Source: a virus. Taken from it: a DNA stretch of 29,169 nucleotides. Below are positions 8,084-14,811 of the stretch, one piece after another; the stretch's first letter is position 1; every line of letters starts with the position of its first letter. The stretch is from positions 1-29,169 of the IMG/VR virus record IMGVR_UViG_3300025913_000090; one strand, given 5' to 3'. The translations under genes were made by a program, and so were the position numbers. The notes below the pieces were generated by a model. That model ran no database searches. It had not been told where the DNA came from and saw only the letters and a program-made list of their open reading frames with translations.

Positions 8084-8425
8084 TTATTCCTCCAGAACCG
8101 CCGCAATATCTTTGTCCTTACAAAGTCTATACTCGCGGCCATCGGCGCCCTTCACGAGCGTACCGGCGTATTTTGCGAAGATTACGGGATCGCCAGGGCG
8201 CGGCATGTCGCCGTCCGGCCACTCGGCGTAGTTGAAGGCGTGCGGGCTCACCATGACCAGCCGACCGCGCATCGTCGCGATATCGTTCGCATCCTTGATC
8301 GACGTCGCGAGAATGATTCCGCCCTTGGTCACCTCTTCGGTGTCCTCCGGTGCGATCAGCACATTGTACTCGGCAAGCCGGCTAATGCCTGGCTTCAGGT
8401 CAGTCGTAGACGGGATCTTCCCCAT
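8084..8425 (-). CDS. GroES-like co-chaperonin
   Basis: A 113-residue protein using the ATG at 8425, which is preceded by GGGTGGG; in-frame ATGs up to 8476 are possible. It has the GroES/Cpn10 layout: a first strand with YNVLIAPEDTEEVTKGGIIL (about residues 20-40; GGIIL corresponds to the GroES mobile-loop contact GGIVL), a turn, then GRLVMVSP, GDPVIFAKYAGTLV and the closing strand DIAAVLEE. GroES caps GroEL; here it probably pairs with the host GroEL to fold capsid or portal protein, because no GroEL gene is visible. It overlaps the preceding gene by 26 bases. Confidence 0.75.
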   Translation of the reverse strand: MGKIPSTTDLKPGISRLAEYNVLIAPEDTEEVTKGGIILATSIKDANDIATMRGRLVMVSPHAFNYAEWPDGDMPRPGDPVIFAKYAGTLVKGADGREYRLCKDKDIAAVLEE

Positions 8426-8648
8426 GTGCTTCAGCCCACCCTTCATAGGTTGTTTCATCGATCGCCAGATACGCATCCGACCTGGCGAACAGTTCCGCCC
8501 TCAAGAGAGGGTCTACTTCACCCGCCCAGCTGCGGCGGAGCCAGTCCTGGCGGCATTCCTCCGCCGACATCTTGGCCGCCGCCCGGACCCATTGGGTCAC
8601 CGGATGGTCCTGCCATGCCTGGAATTCCTCCTGCGTCGGCGTTGCCAT
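8400..8648 (-). CDS. Small conserved phage protein overlapping the portal gene end
   Basis: An 82-residue protein. The ATG at 8648 has GGGAG seven bases upstream and gives an N-terminus FQAWQDHPVTQWVRAAAK that looks conserved ('HPvT.wv...'), so the long overlap is accepted: 131 bases of this gene lie in another frame inside the 3' end of the portal gene. The rest is helical and charged (AEECRQDWLRR...). The function is unknown. It may be a portal or co-chaperonin partner given its place between the two. Confidence 0.6.
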   Translation of the reverse strand: MATPTQEEFQAWQDHPVTQWVRAAAKMSAEECRQDWLRRSWAGEVDPLLRAELFARSDAYLAIDETTYEGWAEAHGEDPVYD

Positions 8649-10536
8649 CGATGGCTCCCATGTTCATGCCGTGGTCGTGCGCCGCGATGGCTGTTTCGAG
8701 GCCGGTTTTCTGCGCTGTCGCCATGTCCTTGGTCGCCGCTGCGTTCTCGCGCTGCGTTTTCGCGACCATGATCGGATCTGGCTGGGGCGGACCTTTCGGA
8801 AACAGCTCGTCAATGTCCTCGACGTCGGCCGCCTCAAGCATCCGACGCATGATCGCCTGGTCGTTGAGCCCTTTGCCCAGAAAGCTGCCGAGAAACTGAG
8901 CCCGGCCCATTTTCTGCATCTTCGTGACGCTGGTCGGGTCGCTGACAGGGCGAATGTCCATGTCGCGAAGGTCAAAGTCCTTCTCGAAATTGGCCGCTGG
9001 GTCGTCCAGCACGTTGAGATAATCCTGTGCCGTTTCTTCGCCGCCCCATTTGGACAGGCATTCAAATAGCAGCGTGAATTCGTCCTTGAGCGAGCGATAG
9101 ACCCGCTTGTAGATCGCGGTGAAAACCTGAAGCCCTTGCTCGATCAGGGCCATGGTCGTGCCCACTTGACCGTTGTTCGACGCGTCGCCGGTGATGACGT
9201 CCTTGATGGATGCAACATCCTTCGCGGCGCCAAGCATCATATCGAGCAACTGGAACGCCACGGTCGACGGCTGCGGGAATGTGCGCTCCACGATGCCTGC
9301 CCGAAGGTCCGACGCGTTCGTGTCAACTGTCCGATACTCGCCGGGGCGAAGGCGGATTGACGTCTGCCCCTTGGCCTGAAGCCGGACACCCGATGCGATA
9401 AAGCCGCCGCCGGCAATCTGAGCCGTGCCCGCGTCGATCATCTGGTTGATCGTGGTGTTGATGACTTCACTGATCTCGGTCAGCAGATGACCGAAGCCGA
9501 TGCCGTAGAAATTGCCATCCGGGTTCGGCAGGAAGTCGTACTTGATGTAATAGACCGACGCCTTGTCGATATCGCCGTCTTGGTCGTTCAACTGGTCCGG
9601 GCCGAAATTGGCCTCCAGCCGTAGAACTTCGCGCGATTCATGGTCGACCGTGACGATATAAGGCTCGGCCCGACCGTCCTTGTCCAGATCCATGTAGCGA
9701 TGCTGCTCAAGGATCGTGCGCGGCTTTTCATCGTCGCCGTCCGTATCGGAGGGCCAATGCACCTCACGATAGAAGCCAGACGCCATCTTCTGCTTGACCT
9801 GATACGTTGCCAGGTTGTCGATAACCTCCGTCAGCCGGGGTGCGGACTTGCAGTCGACGGCCCACATCGGAGCTACCAGTTTCAGACCGGAGACAAGGCG
9901 AACCTTGCACTCGCCACCGACCTTGTAGACCTTGCGGAACATGCAACCGACGATCGGCAGCATCATCAACAGTTGGTCGGTATCTAGCTCCCATCCCTTC
10001 ATGCGATAGAAGAGATAGACGTTCATGTAGTCGCGGACGCGCTCGGCCCGCAGCTTCTTGCCGCCGGGCGGAATCGCCCATACCGGCTGTGGCTCGGCGG
10101 GAAGCTGCGACGGGTCAGTCTGAGCCAGCACCGCCATCGGGACCGGCTGACCGTTCACAGTGAACACAGGATGCCCGTCAGGCCCCATCAGAGGCCGGCC
10201 GGTGTCCCTGCCCACAACCTTGACCGAAACCGCCTCATCGCCCTTGACAATCGCGGGGTATGCCCTGGCGTTGAACTGGTTGGCCGATACGGTGAGCATC
10301 GGGTATTTGACGTTCGAGGCGCCAGACCAAGGGTGATCCTTCTTGTCCGGCTTCTCTTGAGCGGCAGCCTTTACCGCCGCCTCCGCCTTGTCGCGCCAGT
10401 CTGCGCCATCGGTCAGGTCGCGTTCGTAATCCTCAACGACGTCCGCACCAATGCGCGCGAGTTCGCTTGGGTCTAGCTTATCCGTGATGTCGCCCTCAGA
10501 CGCCGCAATGTCGTCGCGACGCTGTTCGGGGTCCAT
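8518..10536 (-). CDS. Portal protein, P22-like
   Basis: A protein of about 672 residues (P22 portal is 725). The N-terminal part is acidic, followed by HPWSGASNVKYPMLTVSANQ and NARAYPAIVKGDEAV, which are typical of this portal group. Central motifs include YLFYRMKGWELDTDQLLMML, PYIVTVDHESREVLRLEANF and FYGIGFGHLL. A helical region FQLLDMMLGAAKDVASIKDV probably lines the channel, and the C-terminal tail is Gly/Met/Pro-rich and disordered. It forms the dodecameric ring through which DNA enters. The start may be this ATG or a GTG six bases upstream at 10542; neither has a strong ribosome-binding site. The last 131 bases also encode another protein. Confidence 0.85.
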   Translation of the reverse strand: MDPEQRRDDIAASEGDITDKLDPSELARIGADVVEDYERDLTDGADWRDKAEAAVKAAAQEKPDKKDHPWSGASNVKYPMLTVSANQFNARAYPAIVKGDEAVSVKVVGRDTGRPLMGPDGHPVFTVNGQPVPMAVLAQTDPSQLPAEPQPVWAIPPGGKKLRAERVRDYMNVYLFYRMKGWELDTDQLLMMLPIVGCMFRKVYKVGGECKVRLVSGLKLVAPMWAVDCKSAPRLTEVIDNLATYQVKQKMASGFYREVHWPSDTDGDDEKPRTILEQHRYMDLDKDGRAEPYIVTVDHESREVLRLEANFGPDQLNDQDGDIDKASVYYIKYDFLPNPDGNFYGIGFGHLLTEISEVINTTINQMIDAGTAQIAGGGFIASGVRLQAKGQTSIRLRPGEYRTVDTNASDLRAGIVERTFPQPSTVAFQLLDMMLGAAKDVASIKDVITGDASNNGQVGTTMALIEQGLQVFTAIYKRVYRSLKDEFTLLFECLSKWGGEETAQDYLNVLDDPAANFEKDFDLRDMDIRPVSDPTSVTKMQKMGRAQFLGSFLGKGLNDQAIMRRMLEAADVEDIDELFPKGPPQPDPIMVAKTQRENAAATKDMATAQKTGLETAIAAHDHGMNMGAIDGNADAGGIPGMAGPSGDPMGPGGGQDVGGGMPPGLAPPQLGG

Positions 10537-10550
10537 CTTCACGGCAGAGC

Positions 10551-10877
10551 TTACGAGCGAATCGCGACGATGGTGTAAGCCTCAGCCGCCGGGTCGATCG
10601 GCGAGGCCGTCAGGTTGCCGAACGTGACTGCCAGGGTGTTGGCAGCCGACACGCGGGCATTACCGATCACAAGGCCAGCGCTCAGGCTCGGCTTGATCAC
10701 GAACACCTTGTCAGCCGTCGTCAGGCCAGTGACGGTGAACGTCTGCTCAGCCGACGTATTGGCCGCGACAGACGCAACGTCGATCGACTGCGAATAGATG
10801 GTGATGCCCGTGATTGCCGTGCCCGACCCGGAGACGAACGCGTTGGCCGATACGGTGTCGAAATTGGTGGTGCCCAT
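10551..10877 (-). CDS. Small beta-rich structural protein
   Basis: A 108-residue protein. The motifs SVAANTSAEQTFTVTGLTTADKVFV and SLSAGLVIGNARVSAANTLAV, then ASPIDPAAEAYTIVAIR, form a repeating beta sandwich seen in many phage late operons between terminase and portal. The start has AGGAG seven bases upstream. Possible roles are head decoration or fibre tip; I cannot choose between them. Confidence 0.6.
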   Translation of the reverse strand: MGTTNFDTVSANAFVSGSGTAITGITIYSQSIDVASVAANTSAEQTFTVTGLTTADKVFVIKPSLSAGLVIGNARVSAANTLAVTFGNLTASPIDPAAEAYTIVAIRS

Positions 10878-10886
10878 GTGCTGCTC

Positions 10887-12473
10887 CTAATAGCCCGTCG
10901 AAGCCGATCGGCCGCGCGGTTCATCGTCCTCATCTTCGTGAATGTGCTGCGCGATCGGAACCGCAAACGTCAGTGCCGCCGCGTCGCCGAGGTCCGGCGA
11001 GAATCCCAACCGCTCCCGGATTTTGTCCTTCGGCTCGATCACCAGCTCATTGTTCGATTTGTGCCGCGTCGCACCAGGACCCCACACCGGGGATGCCAGG
11101 TCACCATGCAACGCATCGTCGTCAGGAATCTGCACGCCGGCAGGATCACCAAACCAATCGCGCATCGTATCCCACATTTCGGCACGCCGGTTTTCGTACA
11201 GATCGTCGCCGGTCGGCCCTCTCCCAACCGGATTGGACCCGAAGTTGACCGCGTTGACGATGCGACCGTAACCCATCTCAGCCAGGCGGTCATAAACACC
11301 GGCACCCAAGCCTCCGACGTCGATGTTGACGGCATCAGGTCGCCATTTGTTGATCAGTGAGACGACGTGTCCCGCGATCACCATCGTATCGTCAAAGTCC
11401 CAACGCTCGCACGCGATCTCGCCAATCCGGCGCCCCCGGCGTGAAACGATGCCCGTCTTATCTCCACCGCCACGCGCCGGGTCGACGCCGATAATCAGCG
11501 GCCCTTGCGCGATCACTGAAGCCTTGCGGGCCTTCGCGATGTCATCCGCAGCAATGAAGCTGTTGCCGGCCGTCTGGAACGCCTCGTCAGCGGTCGCCGG
11601 GTATTCCTGCCTGAACTTCCAGCACGGCTCGTCCGGGTTTGTCCCGGTGGCCGTCGCCATGTCGCGGTTCTTGCAAAACGCCCAATAGAGTTGATCCCAG
11701 GAAAGCTCGTATAGCTCACCATATTCGCGCCATGCTTTCGGCGCGTCCCAATCATCAGGGCATTCCCTGACATAATCCTCGCCCCAAAACCACGGGATGA
11801 AGATTGCCTCTTCGTCGCTGTCCCCACGCTGTGCGGCGGCGTAGCGGCGTTGAAATACATTCCCGATGCCGTTCGCGGTCGACTCGAACAGCCGCTCAGT
11901 TCCTTCGGCGTCCGCGATTGCCTGCAACACGCCGTCCACATGGTCTTCGGCGTTCGGCCAGAAGCCAACTTCCGAGCCATGGAACAACTGCAACGTCGCT
12001 GATCGACCGATGCCCTTCGTGCCCGCCGTGGCGACCGCGTAGGAGCAGTCGTTATCGGCGAACACCAATTCCTTCGCGTTCGCATTCTTCGTCGGTGGCC
12101 TGGCTTCGTCCGGCACGCCGTCATGAAACCTACGGGCCATCGCGAACAGGTTGTCCGTGGCCGCCTGCTCATGCGTCAGGATGTACGCCCTAAGCCCCTG
12201 CCCACCCCACAGGCGCCAGTAGAACCGACCCTGGATGTACGTGGACGCGCCGAGCTGCCGGCCCTTGACCAGAATTGCCCGCACTCTGCCTGACGCCGTG
12301 CGCTGCCGTTCCAGCCGATCATGCAAATGCCGCTGCGCCCGATTGAGCACGAACGGGACAATCTTGCCGTCCTTGCGGCGGATGAACAGACATTTGCGGG
12401 CGAAGAACAGGAAGTCAGACCGGAGCTTTTCGGATAGAGCGGATTGCTCTTGCTCGCTCAGTCCTCCAGCCAT
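10887..12473 (-). CDS. terL: Terminase large subunit
   Basis: A 528-residue packaging motor. The ATPase domain has a Walker A variant KGRQLGAST at about 70-78, a Walker B-like strand LQLFHGSEVGF at about 161-171, and a coupling motif FESTANG at about 196-202. The nuclease domain starts with GVDPARGGGDKTG (D331), then NIDVGGLGAGVYD (D385), and ends with DLGDAAALTFA near the C-terminus, giving the acidic RNase H-type metal site. It pumps DNA into the procapsid through the portal and cuts it. It overlaps terS by 16 bases. Confidence 0.92.
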   Translation of the reverse strand: MAGGLSEQEQSALSEKLRSDFLFFARKCLFIRRKDGKIVPFVLNRAQRHLHDRLERQRTASGRVRAILVKGRQLGASTYIQGRFYWRLWGGQGLRAYILTHEQAATDNLFAMARRFHDGVPDEARPPTKNANAKELVFADNDCSYAVATAGTKGIGRSATLQLFHGSEVGFWPNAEDHVDGVLQAIADAEGTERLFESTANGIGNVFQRRYAAAQRGDSDEEAIFIPWFWGEDYVRECPDDWDAPKAWREYGELYELSWDQLYWAFCKNRDMATATGTNPDEPCWKFRQEYPATADEAFQTAGNSFIAADDIAKARKASVIAQGPLIIGVDPARGGGDKTGIVSRRGRRIGEIACERWDFDDTMVIAGHVVSLINKWRPDAVNIDVGGLGAGVYDRLAEMGYGRIVNAVNFGSNPVGRGPTGDDLYENRRAEMWDTMRDWFGDPAGVQIPDDDALHGDLASPVWGPGATRHKSNNELVIEPKDKIRERLGFSPDLGDAAALTFAVPIAQHIHEDEDDEPRGRSASTGY

Positions 12474-12838
12474 CGCCGCAGGTTCGTTTCGTTCTTGGAT
12501 TCGCTCTTTTCGATCCAGAGCCCGGCTATCTTGGCAATGCGCTCGATCGTCTGAGACGCGGCCGCATGCTGCTTGTCAGCCTGTGCGTTCTTGACGATCT
12601 GCCACCCTGCCTCAATCAGGCTTTCAATGGTGGTGACGGTCGATTCCGCAGCGCGGTCTTGAAGCTCGGCTACTCGCGCTTGCACCTTAACATCGCTTAA
12701 CAGCCGGGACGCAGCGGCATCAGTTACGCTATCGCTGGATTGAGCATAGCCCGCCCCACGATACGCTTCCCTGCCCGACATTCCCTTTGCGATGCTACGG
12801 GCGAACGCTTCGTGCTTTGCGTTTGCCAGGATGGCCAT
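12458..12838 (-). CDS. terS: Terminase small subunit
   Basis: A 126-residue protein. The N-terminal HTH-like part (KHEAFARSIAKGMSGREAYR, GAGYAQSS, AASRLLSDVKVQARVAELQ) matches the Terminase_2-type DNA-recognition domain, and a helical oligomerisation region follows. It would bind the packaging site and load the large subunit. It lies directly upstream of terL with a short overlap. The start is supported by AAAGG upstream. Confidence 0.85.
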   Translation of the reverse strand: MAILANAKHEAFARSIAKGMSGREAYRGAGYAQSSDSVTDAAASRLLSDVKVQARVAELQDRAAESTVTTIESLIEAGWQIVKNAQADKQHAAASQTIERIAKIAGLWIEKSESKNETNLRRWLED

Positions 12839-12862
12839 TCATTGGCCTTTCAGTTGTGCGCC

Positions 12863-13276
12863 TTAAAGCGCGATAGAATGAACTTCCCCGCCGCTGTGTG
12901 TGTCGCGATCAATGGCCAGCTCGACAGCCTTACGAGGGCTCGCGCCGGCCAGCATTGCGCCAATGGCGAACTCACTCCCGCTACCAATGCCCGCCGGGGC
13001 ACGATATGGAAGCTCTACGAAATCCTTTTCGATGTAGCTGACGACGCCACTGGGATGCAGGATGAGTGCGCGGAACTCGTCGGACAGGTCGGGCTTATCA
13101 CCACCATTTATCATGAACTCGCGAAACTTCGCGCAGGAGATCGATGGCCCGCAGCATCCTATGATGCGCCCATCGTCCAAGCGGTGGACCTTTTGGGTGA
13201 ACGCCGTTATTTCTTGCCCGGCGGTAACTTGGCTATCGGCGGCCATGCTCTTGCCGTCCGTCGCTATCGTAGTCAC
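12863..13276 (-). CDS. HslV/proteasome-like Ntn hydrolase
   Basis: A 137-residue protein starting with GTG and reading MTTIATDGKSMAADSQ. After removal of Met it would expose Thr1, the nucleophile of HslV and proteasome beta subunits. The following AAD (Asp13 in mature numbering), the FTQKVHRL strand with a Lys at about 28, GRIIGCCG, and the late GIGSGSEFAIGAMLAGAS all match the HslV plan (IxxGDG.., KVRRL, AGFAGG, AIGSGGPYA). It is shorter than bacterial HslV (about 175). No HslU-type ATPase is seen. The place next to terminase suggests a head-maturation or host-interaction role. Start and preceding stop overlap as GTGA. Confidence 0.75.
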   Translation of the reverse strand: MTTIATDGKSMAADSQVTAGQEITAFTQKVHRLDDGRIIGCCGPSISCAKFREFMINGGDKPDLSDEFRALILHPSGVVSYIEKDFVELPYRAPAGIGSGSEFAIGAMLAGASPRKAVELAIDRDTHSGGEVHSIAL

Positions 13277-13383
13277 TTGCCAGCAATCCGCTCATGCCGA
13301 TCGCTGGCGCGCTGCGTAGCTTGGCGCGCTGCTTCCTTAAGGGCGGCGGATAGAGCGTGAAGTGCTATGAGAGGCCAGTCCAT
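13273..13383 (-). CDS. 36-residue protein coupled to the HslV-like gene
   Basis: A short gene with a strong GAGGTGA ribosome-binding site four bases before its ATG. Its stop overlaps the GTG start of the HslV-like gene (GTGA), the same coupling used throughout the phage. The peptide begins MDWPLIALHALSAALKEAAR and continues as a positively charged amphipathic helix (QRASDRHERIAGK end). Its function is unknown. It could simply couple translation into the protease gene, or be a bound partner. Confidence 0.55.
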   Translation of the reverse strand: MDWPLIALHALSAALKEAARQATQRASDRHERIAGK

Positions 13384-13386
13384 CGC

Positions 13387-13623
13387 TCACCTCTCGATTA
13401 ACCCAGCAAGCCACTCAGTGCCGGAACGCGATGCCAGCATAGGGAGGATGTGCTTGCGCCGGGTGGGCGCTTGCTGGTCGGGCCGAAGCCCAAAGAGTTG
13501 GCGGCGTGACTCTGTGGTCAAAACCCCGCCGCCTTCCACGCACCGCCACACAGGGAGCGCAGAAATGAAAAGAGCTGCAACCCTTTCAGGCGCAGCTCTA
13601 GTAATTACCGATTCACTTAGCAT
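13387..13623 (-). CDS. Possible small protein at the start of the late operon
   Basis: An open frame of up to 78 residues that ends 4 bases before the next gene. The first ATG (13623) lies upstream of the putative late promoter -10 and the frame crosses a terminator, so the true start is more likely a GTG near 13548 or 13537 (about 50 residues). The body TTESRRQLFGLRPDQQAPTR then RKHILPMLASRSGTEWLAGL has protein-like composition, but I recognise no family. It is equally possible that this stretch is untranslated late leader. Confidence 0.35.
   Translation of the reverse strand: MLSESVITRAAPERVAALFISALPVWRCVEGGGVLTTESRRQLFGLRPDQQAPTRRKHILPMLASRSGTEWLAGLIER
13560..13599 (-). terminator. Intrinsic terminator at the early/late boundary
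   Basis: Read leftward, a perfect 8-bp stem AGAGCTGC/GCAGCTCT (13599-13592 paired with 13578-13571) encloses a 13-base loop and is followed at once by TTTTCATTTCT. This is a good rho-independent terminator for the minus strand. It lies just downstream of the last early gene and in front of the late genes, so late expression needs read-through or antitermination. Confidence 0.75.
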
Positions 13624-13643
13624 GCGGGGTGGGGCATTGTCAA
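13614..13643 (-). promoter_or_regulatory. Putative leftward late promoter
   Basis: On the minus strand there is a perfect -35 TTGACA (13643-13638), 18 bases, and -10 TAAGTG (13619-13614) preceded by TGC, an extended -10 feature. Transcription would begin near 13607, only about 8 bases before the terminator stem. The -35 contains the stop codon of the gene before it. The half-operator ACCGATT (13607-13613, plus strand) sits at the expected start point. The -10 is weak by itself. Confidence 0.45.
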
Positions 13644-14176
13644 TAGCTCAATCGCTCTTTCATCGAAATAATATCCGCGACGAATTGAACGACTGTACGC
13701 GCAGCGCTCACCTGATCGTTCTTGCACTCAGTGAGCCGAGATCCCGCATATCCGGCAGGCTCATCGAACCGCACGACGTTCTCGTAGGTGTCCCAATATT
13801 TGGCCGGGAAATACCCCTTGATCCGGTGCAGATCATCCCGCGCCTCAATCTCGCGCAAATTGCCATCGCCAGGGCTGCCGAACACCGTGCGATTGAGGTT
13901 GGCCACCAAGCCGCCCGACGTGCTGATCGCATCCCATAGGGCGCTGCAGTGAGCGATGGCCGCATTCTGGCTGTCGGATAACAGGCCAGCGGTTTGCCAG
14001 CGCGCTATGGGTGTGCCCCCGCGATTGACGACCTTGGTTAAGTTGCGATCGTAGTCGCCATGGCGCGCAGCGAACTCGTTGACGAGCGGCTGTGCGTGAT
14101 CATTCGCAGCTTCCGCGTCCACCAGCTTTTGCAGCGGCCCGCGAGTGTCGATCTTCAGTTTCGTTCGCTTTGCCAT
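13640..14176 (-). CDS. Last early gene; candidate late regulator (unrecognised family)
   Basis: A 178-residue protein. The ATG at 14176 has a strong AAGGGGTAGGGG site; the longer frame to 14281 would run through the previous gene. It is basic at the N-terminus (MAKRTKLKIDTRGPLQKLVD), helical, and has ARWQTAGLLSDSQNAAIAHC, which resembles the 'W..G.l...Q..Aa' segment of some alphaproteobacterial regulator-like phage proteins. No metal or catalytic motif is visible. Being the last gene before a terminator and the late genes, it holds the position of lambda Q or P22 gp23. A regulatory role is inferred from position only. Confidence 0.6.
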   Translation of the reverse strand: MAKRTKLKIDTRGPLQKLVDAEAANDHAQPLVNEFAARHGDYDRNLTKVVNRGGTPIARWQTAGLLSDSQNAAIAHCSALWDAISTSGGLVANLNRTVFGSPGDGNLREIEARDDLHRIKGYFPAKYWDTYENVVRFDEPAGYAGSRLTECKNDQVSAARTVVQFVADIISMKERLSY

Positions 14177-14183
14177 GATACCC

Positions 14184-14423
14184 CTACCCCTTAAATGAGA
14201 GATTTGCCCTTGCCGCGCGTGGAAAATAGCTGTCGCTTGTCGTGGCGAGCGGTATCGAGACGCCGGTATTGAGCGTGCCAACGCGCATGCTCGGTCGCGG
14301 AAAGCGCTCCCTGTAATCTTTCAGGCAGGCGTCCGCGTATCGGGTGCAGTCAGGCGCTTTGGCGTTGAAGGTGCTCGCGACAGCCACCCAGGCGCGCATC
14401 CAAATCTCTTGATCGCTAATCAT
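14184..14423 (-). CDS. Small uncharacterised early protein
   Basis: A 79-residue protein beginning MISDQEIWMRAWVAVASTFN, with ADACLKDYRERFPR in the middle. It looks like a small helical protein; the C-terminal third is Ser/Thr/Ala-rich. AAGGAAG lies upstream of the ATG, and the start overlaps the previous stop (ATGA). The pattern 'W..A...va' followed by 'A...l..y..rF' is common in small phage ORFs of no known function. Confidence 0.6.
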   Translation of the reverse strand: MISDQEIWMRAWVAVASTFNAKAPDCTRYADACLKDYRERFPRPSMRVGTLNTGVSIPLATTSDSYFPRAARANLSFKG

Positions 14424-14614
14424 CTTGCTTCCTTCGGTTCCAATCCGCGCAGGCTGTCACTCATCCGCTTTCGGATAATTGCAGCCATTCGAGAGACGGA
14501 GACATCGCCGCGCATGCAGAAGAAAATCTCTTCATCCGCCTGCACGGGCGCTCCCGAATGATCTTCCTGAAGCGCCTCCACGATCGCGGCCTCGACCAAG
14601 CTCAGCTCTCTCAT
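14420..14614 (-). CDS. Small uncharacterised early protein
   Basis: A 64-residue acidic helical protein (MRELSLVEAAIVEALQEDHS, then VSRMAAIIRKRMSDSLRGLE). GGAGGAAG precedes the ATG at good spacing, and both ends overlap neighbours by ATGA. It has no recognised motif. Confidence 0.6.
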   Translation of the reverse strand: MRELSLVEAAIVEALQEDHSGAPVQADEEIFFCMRGDVSVSRMAAIIRKRMSDSLRGLEPKEAR

Positions 14615-14811
14615 CTCGCTTCCTCCAAATCGTCCTGTCCGTTAGTTCGCCAGAATGTCTTGATGTCGTGATCGTCGCCGCGAAGTCTCCAGATGAGCTG
14701 ACCAGCGGTGTAGGTGTGGCGGGATACCCGTCCGTTGGCCCAGCGGATGCCGAGCGGAACGTTGGGGTCGCGGGGCGGCCAACCCTTGTTCGGCCATTCA
14801 CGTTGATCCAT
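14611..14811 (-). CDS. Small uncharacterised early protein
   Basis: A 66-residue protein using the ATG at 14811 (AGGTGGG just upstream); a GTG three codons earlier is the alternative. Trp- and Arg-rich (REWPNKGWPPRDPNVPLGIR; later LIWRLRGDD), it may bind nucleic acid or protein, but no family is recognised. It overlaps the preceding gene by 14 bases. Confidence 0.55.
   Translation of the reverse strand: MDQREWPNKGWPPRDPNVPLGIRWANGRVSRHTYTAGQLIWRLRGDDHDIKTFWRTNGQDDLEEAR

Noticed and set aside
7235-8899. A 554-codon open frame on the plus strand
   Set aside because: It is antisense to the scaffold, spike-base, GroES-like and portal genes. Its composition is typical of a shadow frame.
13367-13939. 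A 190-codon plus-strand frame
   Set aside because: It is antisense to the candidate late regulator and crosses the terminator. It has no ribosome-binding site.
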